The translations under genes were made by a program, and so were the position numbers. Positions 49,201 to 61,300 of a stretch of 64,000 nucleotides of DNA are shown piece after piece. Every line of letters begins with the position of its first letter. The first letter of the stretch is position 1. The notes under the pieces were generated by a model. It ran no database searches. It was given only the letters and a program-made list of their open reading frames with translations, and had not been told where the DNA came from. The DNA is from Parus major (taxonomy: Eukaryota > Chordata > Aves > Passeriformes > Paridae): contig NC_031770.1 in assembly GCF_001522545.3 (NCBI RefSeq), forward strand, positions 20,482,105-20,546,104, in the 5' to 3' direction.

Positions 49201-52200
49201 TTCTATGCTGCATGAAAAAAGACTTAAATAACACCAGCATCTTCCACCTTGTACTATGTATATCCCTTAATTTTAAAAATATTTCATGTAACTCTATCCA
49301 AGCTCAACAAAAAGAACCCATGATCTAAATCCGAATGCACCAAGTATAGAACTCCCCAAGGTCACACCCTCACTAGTTTTTTTTACACCTGCACTACACT
49401 GCCTGCAAAAATAGTTACCCTATAGGCTAACGTCTGGAGAAATTCCTGCTTTTGCAGATCTATTGTTGTTAGGATACAACAATATCAAAGTCATATAAGG
49501 CTTGCCAACTCTCTGATCATTGCTTTACACCCTGTGGGCAGAAAAAAAGTACAATTAATGCAGCTGAATCCCTTAAGTCAAAACTGCAGAGATCCAAGAA
49601 TTTCATATTTTTCTAATAGTGATTCTCTCTTTAACCCACAACACTGCAACATGAATTGAATATAGAGTAGACATAATGCCCTAGTAAATATTCTGGATTA
49701 ACATTTCAATTACTTTTACTACCTTTGTAACAAAGGAAAAATTAATAAAATCACTGCAGGATTAAGTAGTTACTGTCTAATGTTTCCAGTCTTATTATGA
49801 TTTGTTCAAGCCCATTACATGTACTTACATATGGCAGTTCTCAGAGAAGGTAAATGAAACCTATCTTTGTCAAAAAATAACATATTGCAACAGGAAGCAT
49901 TCCTAGTGATGCACAGGTCCTAACAAAACCAGCAACTGGATAGAACAGAAGCAGTTTGGTCCTAAAAGACACTGAAAAATGGGATTTTCATGTCAATCTG
50001 GGCCTGCCATTTTTAAATGGGACCTGCTAACCTTCTGCAAGAATGGGCAAATGGTGTAGGATGCTTCCAAGGTTTTTTTGACACATGTGTCTTCACAAGA
50101 ATATAACCATGTTAATCATATTTCTTCTAGCATACTAAAATAAAAACATGATCCTCTTTGAGTCTACAAATATATTCATAGAGTTTTTTATTTTATTTAT
50201 CTGTTATCAAGTACAAGCTCAACCAGCATGAAGCTGCTATGACCAATTTAGACAATGGTAAGTCTCATTCAGATTCCTTGTTTAATGCTCTCTTTACACC
50301 AGTAAGTTGTATTAAAGCACGTCTTTCAAATTGATATATTCCATGTATTGTTTAAAGGCTCTGACTCTAACAGTTTTGTCCACTTCAAGATACTTTTATA
50401 ACTTCCTGTGTAGGTAAGCAGGATTTAGCACAGAGCAGAGTCCAACTCCAAATATAGATGGTTGTGTTTAGCACAGTGTTTGTTACCACATTAATTTCCT
50501 GCATTCCTGTTCCAACATGAATATGATTTCCCAGTGCACAGAAACCTCAGTTGTAGACAGCTTACAGAGATCAGCCTCAGGCCATGAGTACTCTGGAAAA
50601 GAAAAGTTATTCTTTCCTTGGAGACTCGTGCCATTTCTGGAATGAAGGCTGATTTGTCAGCATACAAATGGTGATGTTAAGTACACTTCTTAACAGAAGA
50701 GCAGGAATACCTGAAATTTTCCCAAGGATAGCAAAGATTATACTTTGCCTGGTACCAGCACTGGAATTATATATTTTCCAGGAAATTTTCAAGGAAATGA
50801 GAAGTGACCGCACTTTGCAGAATGATCTATTCTTCTCCTTCTTTCTATTCACCAAACATTTCCAGACCCTTTCTCTTGCTCTTGTCAGGCTGATCACTCT
50901 CTTTATCCCCCTATTAAACTCATGAGTAAGGAATGAATGCTTTATTACTGTCATGAAGGAGTGGTTGCACACAGAGTAGGGAAGGGAACACAAATGCAGG
51001 AAAGAAGGTATGTAGGTAGGTTTGGCTTTGATTCCCTATCTACACAATAGTCCATAAAGATTAATGGCACTGCAGCATTTCATAGCACATATTGCCTTGT
51101 GTACAGTTAAATCATTTTTTTAATTTGGAAACCTAACATTCAGCAAGAATGCTGGCTGGCAGTACACAGCAGCTTCTTCATCCAAGGAAGAATTCACATC
51201 TCCAAGAAGGACATATTCCTTCTGCTGTCAGTGAGCCATTTTCTACTTTGTGCCAAAGTGTCTGCAGAAGTCTGTCAGTCAAGACAAAACACATAGACTC
51301 AAAAAACTTGGCCATGCCGTTCCTCACAGTCTGCTACAGACCTGAGAGCAAGCCAGACAGCATCTGTGGAGGGTGCAGGAGGAAAGATGACCTCCAGTTC
51401 ACCAGCAGGTGTGAACAGATAGGAGAGATGTATTGATTCTGCTATTCTGGGTACATCTCACCCCAACACCCACGTTCACACACATCCATATGAAACATTG
51501 CTGAAACCCCCAACACAATGTGGTGCATTGCATCCTTTGCACATTCATTCAGGACACTCCAAGGATGATGTCTATCCATCCTGCTTGTACAGCATCCTGT
51601 GTGGGATTGTCCCTCTCTCACACTGCCATTGCTACAGTTCCAGCCTCTCCTCAGCCCTCCTGCTTTTCTCAGCCCCTGTGCAGATATCTCTGTATCATTT
51701 CAATTGCCCCAAGGCAGCCGTGCTTACCTTCACATCTTGCACCAGGGTCCTCACCAGCAGCAGCTGACATAGATCCTGTGACTCATGGTCACAAGCCTAT
51801 GTATATCCTATGTAGTGCTGGTTTGGTTGGGAAGAAGCTTTGGCTGGAAACAGAAGAGCGAGGAGACAAAGATGGATGTACCATTCATCTCTCAGATATG
51901 ACTGGAGGTACATGTTGCTGCAACAGATTTACAAGTAGACCAACACTTTTTTTTCAATTTGTTTTCAGTGCTCAGAGTTATTTTTGGCCAAGAATGCTAT
52001 TCTTTGAGTGTCTGAGCTCCTCTGGAGGCTTCTTCTTCCTGTGAACCGTGGACTGGTTCACTGAGCAGCCTCCAAGTCCTGTGTGGTAAGCTATCAGTTC
52101 CAAGAAGAATGAGTCAAGTGTTTGCCCACATGAAATTCATTCCCTGTTATTTTAGGAAGAAGCAGAAAGCCTCATAACTCATTCTCATCATTGCTGGGAA

Positions 52201-53609
52201 GCAGTCAGCAGGTCTCTTGCACAATGTATTGAACTGTGTTTTCAAAGTGATTTAGGCAATATAATGTTACAGCCAAGGTAACACATGACATGGCAATGCC
52301 ATGGAATGTGCCCTTATAACAAATACCAAATATTTCAGCAGATATTCCTGCATTTCAAAAAGGATCATCCATCTACATCCAGATTGAGATCTGTTGAAAA
52401 TATTACAAAATATTCATCTAATTATTTTTAAACTTGTTAATGAAATAATTGCATTACTAAAAATGACAGTAATAATTTGAATTCTTACTAATACCATGAA
52501 CTAAATTTTATACATGTCCATCAGCATTTATATTGTTTGTTTTTCCTTTGATTGTGAAGGGCTTGGAATCACTGGATCATGAGTTTTATTTTGGAAAAAT
52601 GAAGCTCAGTCTGCAAACCTATATTTGACCTTGTTTTTTTAAAAACAGACTGAATCTGTGTTCATCCTTTTTTTCCACTGTGCAGATGCATCTTCTGCAG
52701 TGAACACAGAAAAGCAATACTCAGCAGAGTCTCAGGTGAAGATGTTAACTCCTCCACTCCAAGCCTAACTTGACACATGGCCTCAAGATTCTCTTCTTCA
52801 TCAGAATGAATATTTCTGCTTTGAGTGTCACTCCAGACACAGAATTCCTGCAGTGCTCCATATGGCAGGTGGATGGGTTCATCCAGGCTGAGGCACTTCA
52901 TCACTCTAATGCCTAATTAGCTCCTTGACTTGAGAATCAACCAGCCCTGCCTACAAAGTCCATGTCATGAGCTGAAGGTACTGATGGTGCATCCTCGAAC
53001 AGGCTTAGAGAACAGACTTCTTGCACTCCCAAATCCTGCCTTCTCCCACGGTGCTGCATTCAGCTGTGTAGTTTCCTATGAAGGCTCAAGGCACAGTGTC
53101 TGCTCTACAGATGTTTGATGAACCAGTAAAAAGGACAGAATAAAATGCCATGCAAAACCAGAGTGGCAACTGATCACTGTAGCTGAGATTGAGGTTAAAT
53201 TTACCTCTAAATCTTCTCTGTCAACAAGTTATTTAAGGCTTGCCTTTATTTTTGTATCCTTCCTGCTGTTTTGAGTTTCTGGATCATTACTGCGGATTAA
53301 TGATAAATATACTAGTAAGATAGACTTCCTCCCAGTGGTTGGAAACATGTATTTTAGAAACTTGTTCCTCTACCAGTTTATTTCAGTGAGAATTAAGGTT
53401 TCCAAGAAATAAATCAGGCTATTTATATATTAGATGAGAAACAGAAGGATAGATTTTACTTTTTAAATTTCAGCAAAAACAAGAGTAACATATAACTGTG
53501 CCATTAAGATGTAGTCTGAAGAAAAATGAGCAGATGTAAGTATATTTCTAAGTACCCATCAGTTTAGCTTGGTGATGAGTGAGAATGCAGATTTTTTACA
53601 TGCCATATT

Positions 53610-53628
53610 AAAAAAAAAAAAAAAAAAA
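53610..53628. repeat. A19 homopolymer
   Basis: Nineteen A after ATT. The upstream sequence does not resemble a processed transcript, so a retrocopy tail is not supported. Confidence 0.9.
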
Positions 53629-54507
53629 GATGCTGGAATAATCTCAGCAGCATCTTAATTCTGAAGTCTTTGTGGTGTGCTTGGAGTTGTAATATGCACA
53701 ATCTACCCTGATGTTCACAGAGTAATGTAAGCACTGACAGCTGGTAATTTCTCTAAAGAAGCAAAACCTGTGCTTTAGAGAGCCCCTTAAGAGAATGGTC
53801 TCCTCCCTGAGTGACAACTGTATATGGCAACCACAATCAATAACTACTTTTCAGTTGTAATAATTTGAATCTCACATTAACTCAAATGCGACCCTTTGCT
53901 TAAAGTGACCAATTCGCAATATGAGAGGTATGTTGGTTAAACTCATGTGACTGCAGCTTCCTGGAAAGAAAATTTAGAATAATAAAGCCACAGACAACTG
54001 CAGAGAAAACTCCAAACACATCACACTACACCCAGCTTTTCTCAGTACCCACTGAAAGAAACACAAAAGAAAGAAAGCGGAGAACCAAAGGATAACATTC
54101 AATCATATGAAAATCCCATAGATGGATTGATTGCTGAAGGTTGGGATTATACAGTTATGTTGCATAGTTATGGTTCTGAAAATTATGTTCTAAAGCCTCT
54201 AAGGAGTTCTTGCAACACTACTGCATTTAAAGTCTTACATTTGATGGCTTTTTATATTCCAGAAATGTTCTCCATATTTGGATTAGACCTATACACCAAG
54301 ATGGTGCCTAACCAATTTAGTAAAACAGAGAAAAAAGTTCTTTAGACCTCTTTTGGGGACTCAACAAGAGGGAGACTGACATAGATTGATTTACAATTTA
54401 AAATGGAATGACATCACACTTTTGCCTTCCTCGAATTATTTTGGATATATCACACACAAGTAAGGAAAAATTCTGTGGTGTTGATCTACTTGTGCTTATA
54501 AGATAGA

Positions 54508-54557
54508 GGATGAGGGGAGAGGGAAGCAGATAGGAGGGATGGAGGGAGGGAGAAAGG
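54508..54557. repeat. purine-rich GGGA tract
   Basis: Almost pure purine on the plus strand with five G3+ runs (GGGG AGA GGG, then GGG ATGGA GGG A GGG). Could form a G-quadruplex or triplex; no evidence of function. Confidence 0.7.
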
Positions 54558-57500
54558 TCGAGCTGGTTAATGTTTTTCTTTCAGCTTGCTTTTTATGAGT
54601 CACATCACTAAGTATTTGCATTAGCAGGTCTCCTGCTGCTGCTAGATCATTCAACTGTTTGTTTAGTTGCTGTGCCTCTTGAAAAGTCCAGCAAGACTGA
54701 ATTTTTATGCATCTTTCTTGTATTTTATTAATGAATTAAATCTTTAAGAAACAAAATGTTCCCATCACTGTTCTTCTACCTGTAGGAGTAGCAGTCTCTC
54801 CAGTCTCAGTACTATTACTCACTCAAATAAAAAGTTACAGAACCAGACCAATATTTATTATTACTTCATTTAATGTTGTCTTCTGACCAAATTGTATCAG
54901 AAAAAGTGAAAATAACAATACAACTGACATGTCACAATAATCAAGTTTAAAGTTCAAAGCTTCTTATTCCCACTTGGGAATTGAAATAAAACAGTTGCTT
55001 AATCTTAAATGCTTGCAAGCCCAAACACTGAGTATAACTTTGACCAAATCACTTTGAAAGAGTGGTATTTCTTTCTTTAGGAACGGGACAAACATTGTCC
55101 AGAAACATACCAAATCAGAAGTTATGTACAGTAAGATTGAGATTGCCTTTTTCTTGCAAAACTGGGTCTTCAAAGAAAATATTGTTACTGAGTTTAACAA
55201 AAGTAAGGCTGTAAGCAGAACTCAATCATGATCATACTGAAGAGAAGGTGCTACGTCTAATTAAAAAAAAGGAAAGAACAGCAGTCAGATTATTTTTCTT
55301 TGTGAGGATAATCAGCAATTTGCTGTCTGATGATCTTTCTCTTTTGCTTATTCCTCAGCATTCTTAATTTCTTTAATAGTTTGCTTTCAATAAACCTTTC
55401 TTTTTTTTATTTTCAAGAGTGCCAGCATAAGATATGCTAATTAAATAAAAGCCACAAACCTGCCCTACATGAAAAGGAAATTAAAGCATACCAACTTACC
55501 TGTTCACAGAGAAGGGTAGTTCAGACTAGAGATCCACTCTATGGGCGAGACGGGGTCTCAAGGGGACTGCTTGTAAAGGAAGCTCTTCAGAATAGTTCTA
55601 TATCTTCTACATAAGATGTTTGTTTTGGTTTTTCTCCTCTTAAATCAAAACAATGACTGATGGGAGAAAAGTAGGTGTTTTAAGGATGTAAAAGTCTTGT
55701 CTTGGTTATAAAAGAAACAGCACATTAAGAAAAGCTTTTCTTCAGTGCAGGATCTGATCTACGCAACTGTCTCTTGGTTCAACCCCAAACAGCGACTGTG
55801 GATAAATGGTGTCTTCTTACTTATGACATCTGTTCCCTGTGTGAATTCGGACATGCGTGTCCTGACTTCAATAACAAAAATGCTTTTTTTCTAGCTACTT
55901 GTTATTCTTGCTACACCAACATAACTGAGAGAGTATGAGCTATAGCTCTTGTCTATCTTCAACAGAACTATGGGATAATTAAAGGACTACTCAGTTATTT
56001 CTATGCAAATTAACTGCCTAGGTGAAATTTAAAACACAGCTTGTTCTTCGGAGTGTTTGTCACTTGTAGTGATCTGCTAGAAGACAAGAAGTTAGCATAC
56101 AAAAATGTTTAGTTTCCTGATTTAATTAATCTGGAGACTTTTAGGTAGAGAGTCTGTTTTCCACTTGCCACACAGGCATATTATTTGAAGTGTCTGAAAA
56201 CATTGAACAGTTCTTGGAAGCTGGAAGTTTAACCTCCCTCCTGTACAATTACTGCTTCATTCTAGATCCATTCTGGCCCTATATGCCACTTGGGCTGAAG
56301 ATGGCTTTCAGAGAGGGGTCTTCTAGGATGACTCTGGAACAGCAGGTCACTCTCTACATAAAAAATGGCAAGGCACTGCAGCAATTTATGTACTACAGCT
56401 TCTACTCTTTTCTGGAGCATGGCATTGATGTTTAAACTTCTTTAGGTATACACAAGGAGCACTAATGATCGGTATGTTCCACTCAGTGCCCTTCCTCACC
56501 TCTTACTCTACAGTGGGTGAAACCCACTGGCTAAAACAAAGCTGCTCCTCTGCAGTGGCTCAGGTACAACAAGTAAGAGTGTACTATTACTGCCAGTTAA
56601 TTAAAATACTCCTTCAGGTGAAGTGCTAAAACACTCTCTGGACTCTGAAAACACTAGATTTTATTCCTGTTTACAATCCCATGAAAAATTTGCTTCAAAT
56701 TTACACGAGCCAGTGCTTTCCTTTGGTATAAAGTTTTTGCCTGATCCTATGACCTGCATTCTTCCACTGAGGTTTCTTCAGTTCCAGGTCTGCACTGCCG
56801 CAGAGCTTCTCAACAGATTCTTGGGGAGCAGCATGATCTGACAGGGAGTGGGCACAGAGTTCTGGATAAACACACTTTTTAAGAACTGCAGGAAATATCA
56901 GGGTAGTGCTCACATGAGGCCTAATTTATCCTCTGGTCACTCAATGCAGATAATGGAGGCCAGTGATAGAGAATGCGTGCCCTGGGCTACGTGCTGCTTC
57001 ATTACACACACGTGGCTCCCTTTAAGTTTAATGTGAATTTAACGTACCAAGGAAAGAGAGGACATACCCCTGGGGGTGAGTGCACGCTCTCAAAAAAGAT
57101 AATGAACTCCCACAATAATGCCTGTTTCTGAGATAGCTGCAAAGACTGAATATTGATAAGTAAGCACTGTTATGACTGATCCTTACGCTTCAAGTGTTCA
57201 CCTCAGTCAATAGCTCTTTACATCATTAACATCTCTCTGAACATTTAATGTGTGGGGAGCATTCCTGCTCTCACTTGTGCTTTCTGTGACACCTTCAGAT
57301 ATGCCCGGCTCAGAAAGGCATTAAAGCACAGCCCTCACGGGACCTGCTGACCGCCAATATTGCGCTTGTGGTCGCTTCGGCCTCGCTCACGCCTCAGACT
57401 TTTAGTGCAAGTGCCCCTGTGGGGCTCCCGGGGCCGGCCTGGGGGCTGAGGCCCTCGCTGGAGCCCTAAATGTTCCATGTGCCGAGCGGAGCCTCCCCTG

Positions 57501-57601
57501 GGTCTGTCGTGGCCGCCCGTGTGCGAGCGCTGCGGGGCCGCGCCGCTGCCAGCCGCGCACGCTTGGCCAGCCCCCGCTGCCGAGCCAGACCCCGCTCGCC
57601 T

Positions 57602-57631
57602 CTAAAAATAGCGCGGCTGAGCTATAAATAG
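57602..57631 (+). promoter_or_regulatory. paired MEF2/TATA-like boxes
   Basis: CTAAAAATAG (57602-57611) and CTATAAATAG (57622-57631) both fit YTAWWWWTAR, the MEF2 consensus, and start exactly 20 bp apart. The second also contains TATAAATA, a TATA-box form, on the plus strand; a start about 25-30 bp downstream would fall near 57650-57660. The surrounding DNA is GC-rich, so two A/T decamers this close stand out. Confidence 0.5.
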
Positions 57632-57750
57632 CAGCGCCTGGAGCGGCTCCGAGTGCCCCCGCCAGCACCGCCAACGCCGCCGCTGCTGCTGCGGGAGGAG
57701 AGAGCCCTCGGGAAGGGCCCCGAGGGGACGGGGAGGCGAGGGGAGGGAGG

Positions 57751-57907
57751 ATGGGTGGATGGATGGATGGATGGNNNNNNNNNNNNNNNNNNNNNNNNNN
57801 NNNNNNNNNNNNNNNNNNNNNNNNNNNNNNNNTGGATGGGTGGATGGGTGGGTGGATGGATGGATGGATGGATGGATGGATGGATGGATGGATGGATGGA
57901 TGGATGG
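57751..57907. repeat. (TGGA)n tetranucleotide array with gap
   Basis: TGGA units with some TGGG variants on both sides of an N block. At least 25 units are visible, and the true length is unknown. Frames through it give artefactual DGWM or HPSI repeats. Confidence 0.95.
57775..57832. other. assembly gap (58 N)
   Basis: Fifty-eight N bases inside the tetranucleotide array, most likely where the assembler could not span the repeat. Confidence 0.98.
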
Positions 57908-58138
57908 GATCCGCGGGCCGCGGATGCTGCTGTGTGGGGCCGGGGCAGCGGCACCTCGGCGGGCTCCCTCTCTCCTCCCCTGCCCTCTCTGGGCCTGAGA
58001 AGTACCGCGGCTTCCCAGGCAGCCAGGAGCAGAGCCCTTCCAAGGAGTGCCCAGCGACATCAGGGGCCATGGGCACATGCGGGGACCCAACGGGCACTCC
58101 CTGAGCCGCGGGAACCCCTGCCCCCGTGAAGCTGACAC

Positions 58139-58303
58139 TGCTCACTGCCCGGTGAGCTGGCCGTCCTCCTGGGAGACATTCAAAAGCTGCCCCGACACGG
58201 CTCTGGGCCTCCAGCTATGGGTGGCCCTGCTTGAGTAGAGGGCTGGACCAAATAACCTCCAGAGTCCCCTTCCCTCCTCCGGTGCCCTGTGATCCTGTGA
58301 ATC
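58139..58303 (+). mobile_element. CR1 LINE 3' end fragment
   Basis: Matches the last ~160 bases of CR1 in the plus orientation: GGGAGACATTCAAAAGCTGC, then 'cctgcttgagtagagggctggaccaaataacctccagag', then CCCTTCCCTCC, and the degenerate terminal repeat TGTGATCCTGTGAATCC. It directly adjoins the CpG-dense island and is the only clear CR1 on the plus strand. Confidence 0.9.
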
Positions 58304-61300
58304 CCTGTAGAGCCAGGCTCAGAAATAGCAGAACTGAGGATCCTCCTTCACGTAAGGCTTCCACGACTGTGCTAAAATTTAGTAAGAGCTTTCTAGTCTG
58401 GTGTGTTGCTGGTGCTTTTGGCTTTGTGGTGGAGGAGGTCTCTTAGGGCAAACTTTGATTGCAGCTAGCAGGCCTCCAGTGGAGAGCTGCCGGTGCCTTG
58501 AGAGAGCGAGCAGCAGGGAATTGCATTTAATACCTCCTCCTTTCACTTCTGACGTTCTTTCTGCAAGGAACAGCAGGGCTCCCCTACTATGCTGTATGAT
58601 CTTGCTCTGTTAACTAATTTCCCGTTGTAACAGGAATGCTCTTGCTTGCACAGTGAAAATAACAAATAACAAAAAATCCCGTGTCAGTAAAGCCTGTTAG
58701 CTTCATGGTGCTGCAGTTTTAAACAATGTTGTTCTCTCCTACTGAATGCTCTGCTTGCTTTCTGATCTAACCTGTGCCTTGCACCATTTGAGAAGGTAAG
58801 AAAGAGCACATAAATATCAGAAATCTGGCCCACACCACTGTAGGTCATTTACTGAGAAGAGCTGAGCTTCCATGACGAGGCCAGCCAGTGTTTTGCTGGT
58901 TTGCAGCAGTGTTTAGTCAGTACCACCTTGCAAATGTTCACGCATCTGAAGATACTCGGACCTCCTTCAGGCTCAATTTGATTCGTTGTAATCAGATACT
59001 TTTTTTTTTTTTCAATTAACTGCTAGCAGAAAGTGGCTTTTTTCAGAAAATGAGTTTAGTTGCAATGGTCTGGTGCAGCTGCACATTTTGAAAAGTTCAT
59101 TTTGTGAAGTCTTTAGTGGTCAACAAAGCCCCTTTCAGCCAAGGGGCCTCATGTTATTTGAAGAATCTACTTGAGTAAATAGGTTTGGAATACAAGATAG
59201 AGGAGTGGCCTCTCTGCTGCTCTCACAGACATGTGCATACCTGCCCATATTCCTTTATACCTTCTGCTTGGAAACACCTGTGAGCTTCTAGAGGATCAAA
59301 CTGTGACTTTATTGAGGCCAATTTCAACATCATTGTGGACTTTAGTGGGTGCTGGAGTAGGAACCAAATTCAAAATCACAAGTAAAAAGCACTTGAGCAT
59401 TATAATCATAATATTTATTTTTAAGGAGTTTATTGGGCCAGCTGTAAAGGATAAAAATGGGAAACAGGTTTTATGGTTTTTTTTTCTCTACTTTTTTTTA
59501 AATTAATTACGGAGAAATAAAAATATGCAAAAAGGTGTCCTGATACTTCTAGACTAACATAGTATGAAAATATTAAGAAATTGCAGCAATATAAAGAAGT
59601 TCCCATCTAAATAAATGAAATGGTTATGAAGTTATAGAAACATGCTCATTCATACACAAAGACCTGTAGTTGCCCAAAAATGCAGAGTCCAAAGATCTTT
59701 TTTAAGACACACCAAGGAATATTCAGGTACAGCTAGGTAGATAGAGACTTCAAGAACTGGCTGGTGCTGGAAGCCTGATCCATTAAGATAATGAAAAATT
59801 CTTAACTCTTTTAGTTATTTACAACTGTTTGGCCCCATTCTGCATGGGAAGTGAATTCCTACTGAAAGCTTTAATGTTTGTCACTCAGAAAAGGCATAAA
59901 AATATCATTCTTTTCATCCTGCAATAGCTGATTAAGCCAAGATCTTACAAACATATGATGATAACTTTATCACATATAATTCTCCCAAAATATTCCTGGT
60001 CTCAGCCTTGGCTGAGTTTATCATTAATATCTGATAACATATTTTTTCCCTGTCCTCCGATTCCAGATTAACTTTGTGACAGTGCATCTTTAGAGAATTT
60101 TGCTGTAAATCATGGGTTTAATTTTATCTCAGCACATTTAGACATCAGTGGCTGTCTTTAGTTCTTTAATTTAAAACTTTGAAGTTGTTAATTTGGCCTC
60201 ATTAGTTGAAGTGTCACAGTATACAGTTCACAGCAGTATTTAGAAAATTTTTAAATGCTGAGTTAATACTACTTGCCACTTCAGAGGAATTGAAACACTT
60301 TCAAGGCAGCTGCTGAAGTGTTTGCTAGTACAAAAATGTATTGATAAATACTGAGATCTTGTTTCTCATCCTTTTAATTGTGTTTAAAGATGACACACAC
60401 TGATGTATCAACTACTCCATAGCAAATTCTAATAGACTTATTGGGAAGAATAATAAATTTCCTTTAGTCAGGAGGTAACTTCTGGGTGTTAGACAATGTA
60501 GTATAAGAGAACAGATTGGGTTATGTATTCACTTGGTAAAGGGTTTTTTTCAGGTACTTCAAAGGCAGTATCCTGGTGGTAGGATGCTGAGCTAGATGGA
60601 CTGCAGCTCTGATACAAAGGAACATTATTTTATTGACATATGTCACAGAAAGCTCAGCTTCGTGCACAGACAGTGCTCATCCCCTCAGTGCCTTTTACTG
60701 GCTCTGTAGCTATCCCCTGAATCGTGCTTCACACAGCCTCATATGGGGCTTTTTCCTTGGCATTTAGGAACAGAAGCATTGCTGTTCCTGCTATCCTCGT
60801 GCTAGAATCTTTATGACTAGATGGAGCAGAGCTGTTTTATTGGCTTTTGGCCACCAGGAGCTTTTTGCTTATTCTGAAGAAATTTCCAGTTTTCTGGAAT
60901 TCCCAGTGCTTCACCATCCCATGTCACTGCTGTGGCCACACTTGTGGCTGATGGTGACTTTGCTTTGTGACACCTGACACTGCTTATGTCTCGTCAGTGC
61001 CGAAGGTGCCGGACTGAGCTTCCTGGCCACCCTGCCAAGTGCACAGCATGCCCCTGACATGACATAAAGAAATGAAGAAGTTCCCAGTTTTTTCTTTCTC
61101 CTCTTCAGCCATCAGTCTGTTATTTCTATCTGGTGCAGCTGCTGCAGGAAGAGGCCATATTACCTCTGTGAACTGCGGAAACTTGTAGCTCACTGCTGTG
61201 AGCCAGCAGGTTTCAAATGGGAACTGCAGTTCCTTGTGAAGATCTTATGTTCAAGACGGTCACCTTTGACCTACCACATGGCACATCACTGATGGTTTAC

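Larger units (their letters stand above)
46292..57299. other. non-coding DNA, no gene supported
   Basis: AT-rich. Contains an A19 run (53610-53628) and a purine-rich GGGA tract (54508-54557). Open frames of up to 174 codons (51520-52044, starting with GTG) lack recognisable domains. No clear LINE or RNA gene was found. Confidence 0.6.
57300..58130. promoter_or_regulatory. second CpG-dense island, gene unknown
   Basis: A roughly 0.8-kb block rich in CpG and GC, sharply different from flanks. It holds two A/T boxes at 57602-57611 and 57622-57631 and the TGGA array. CpG islands usually mark promoters. No coding exon was recognised on either strand next to it. Candidates are a distal alternative KCNK2 promoter (minus strand) or a non-coding RNA promoter (plus strand). 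A minus-strand donor-like CAA|GTGAGA near 57275 would also make an ATG when joined to KCNK2 exon 2, but this is weak evidence. Confidence 0.6.

Noticed and set aside
51520..52044. 174-codon plus-strand open frame, longest outside GC-rich or repeat DNA
   Set aside because: Starts with GTG, has nondescript Cys/Ser/His-rich translation, no flanking splice signals arguing for an exon, and other frames are also open over parts of it.
53590..53628. Poly-A tract as the tail of a processed pseudogene
   Set aside because: No transcript-like sequence, AATAAA signal or target duplication is visible upstream.
55480..55510. Strong minus-strand CAG|GTAAGTTGG donor
   Set aside because: In the required phase there is a TGA two codons before the junction and no ATG after it.
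57402..58145. Open frames through the TGGA array and N gap (up to 247 codons)
   Set aside because: They span unknown bases and a simple repeat, giving artefactual tetrapeptide repeats in all frames.
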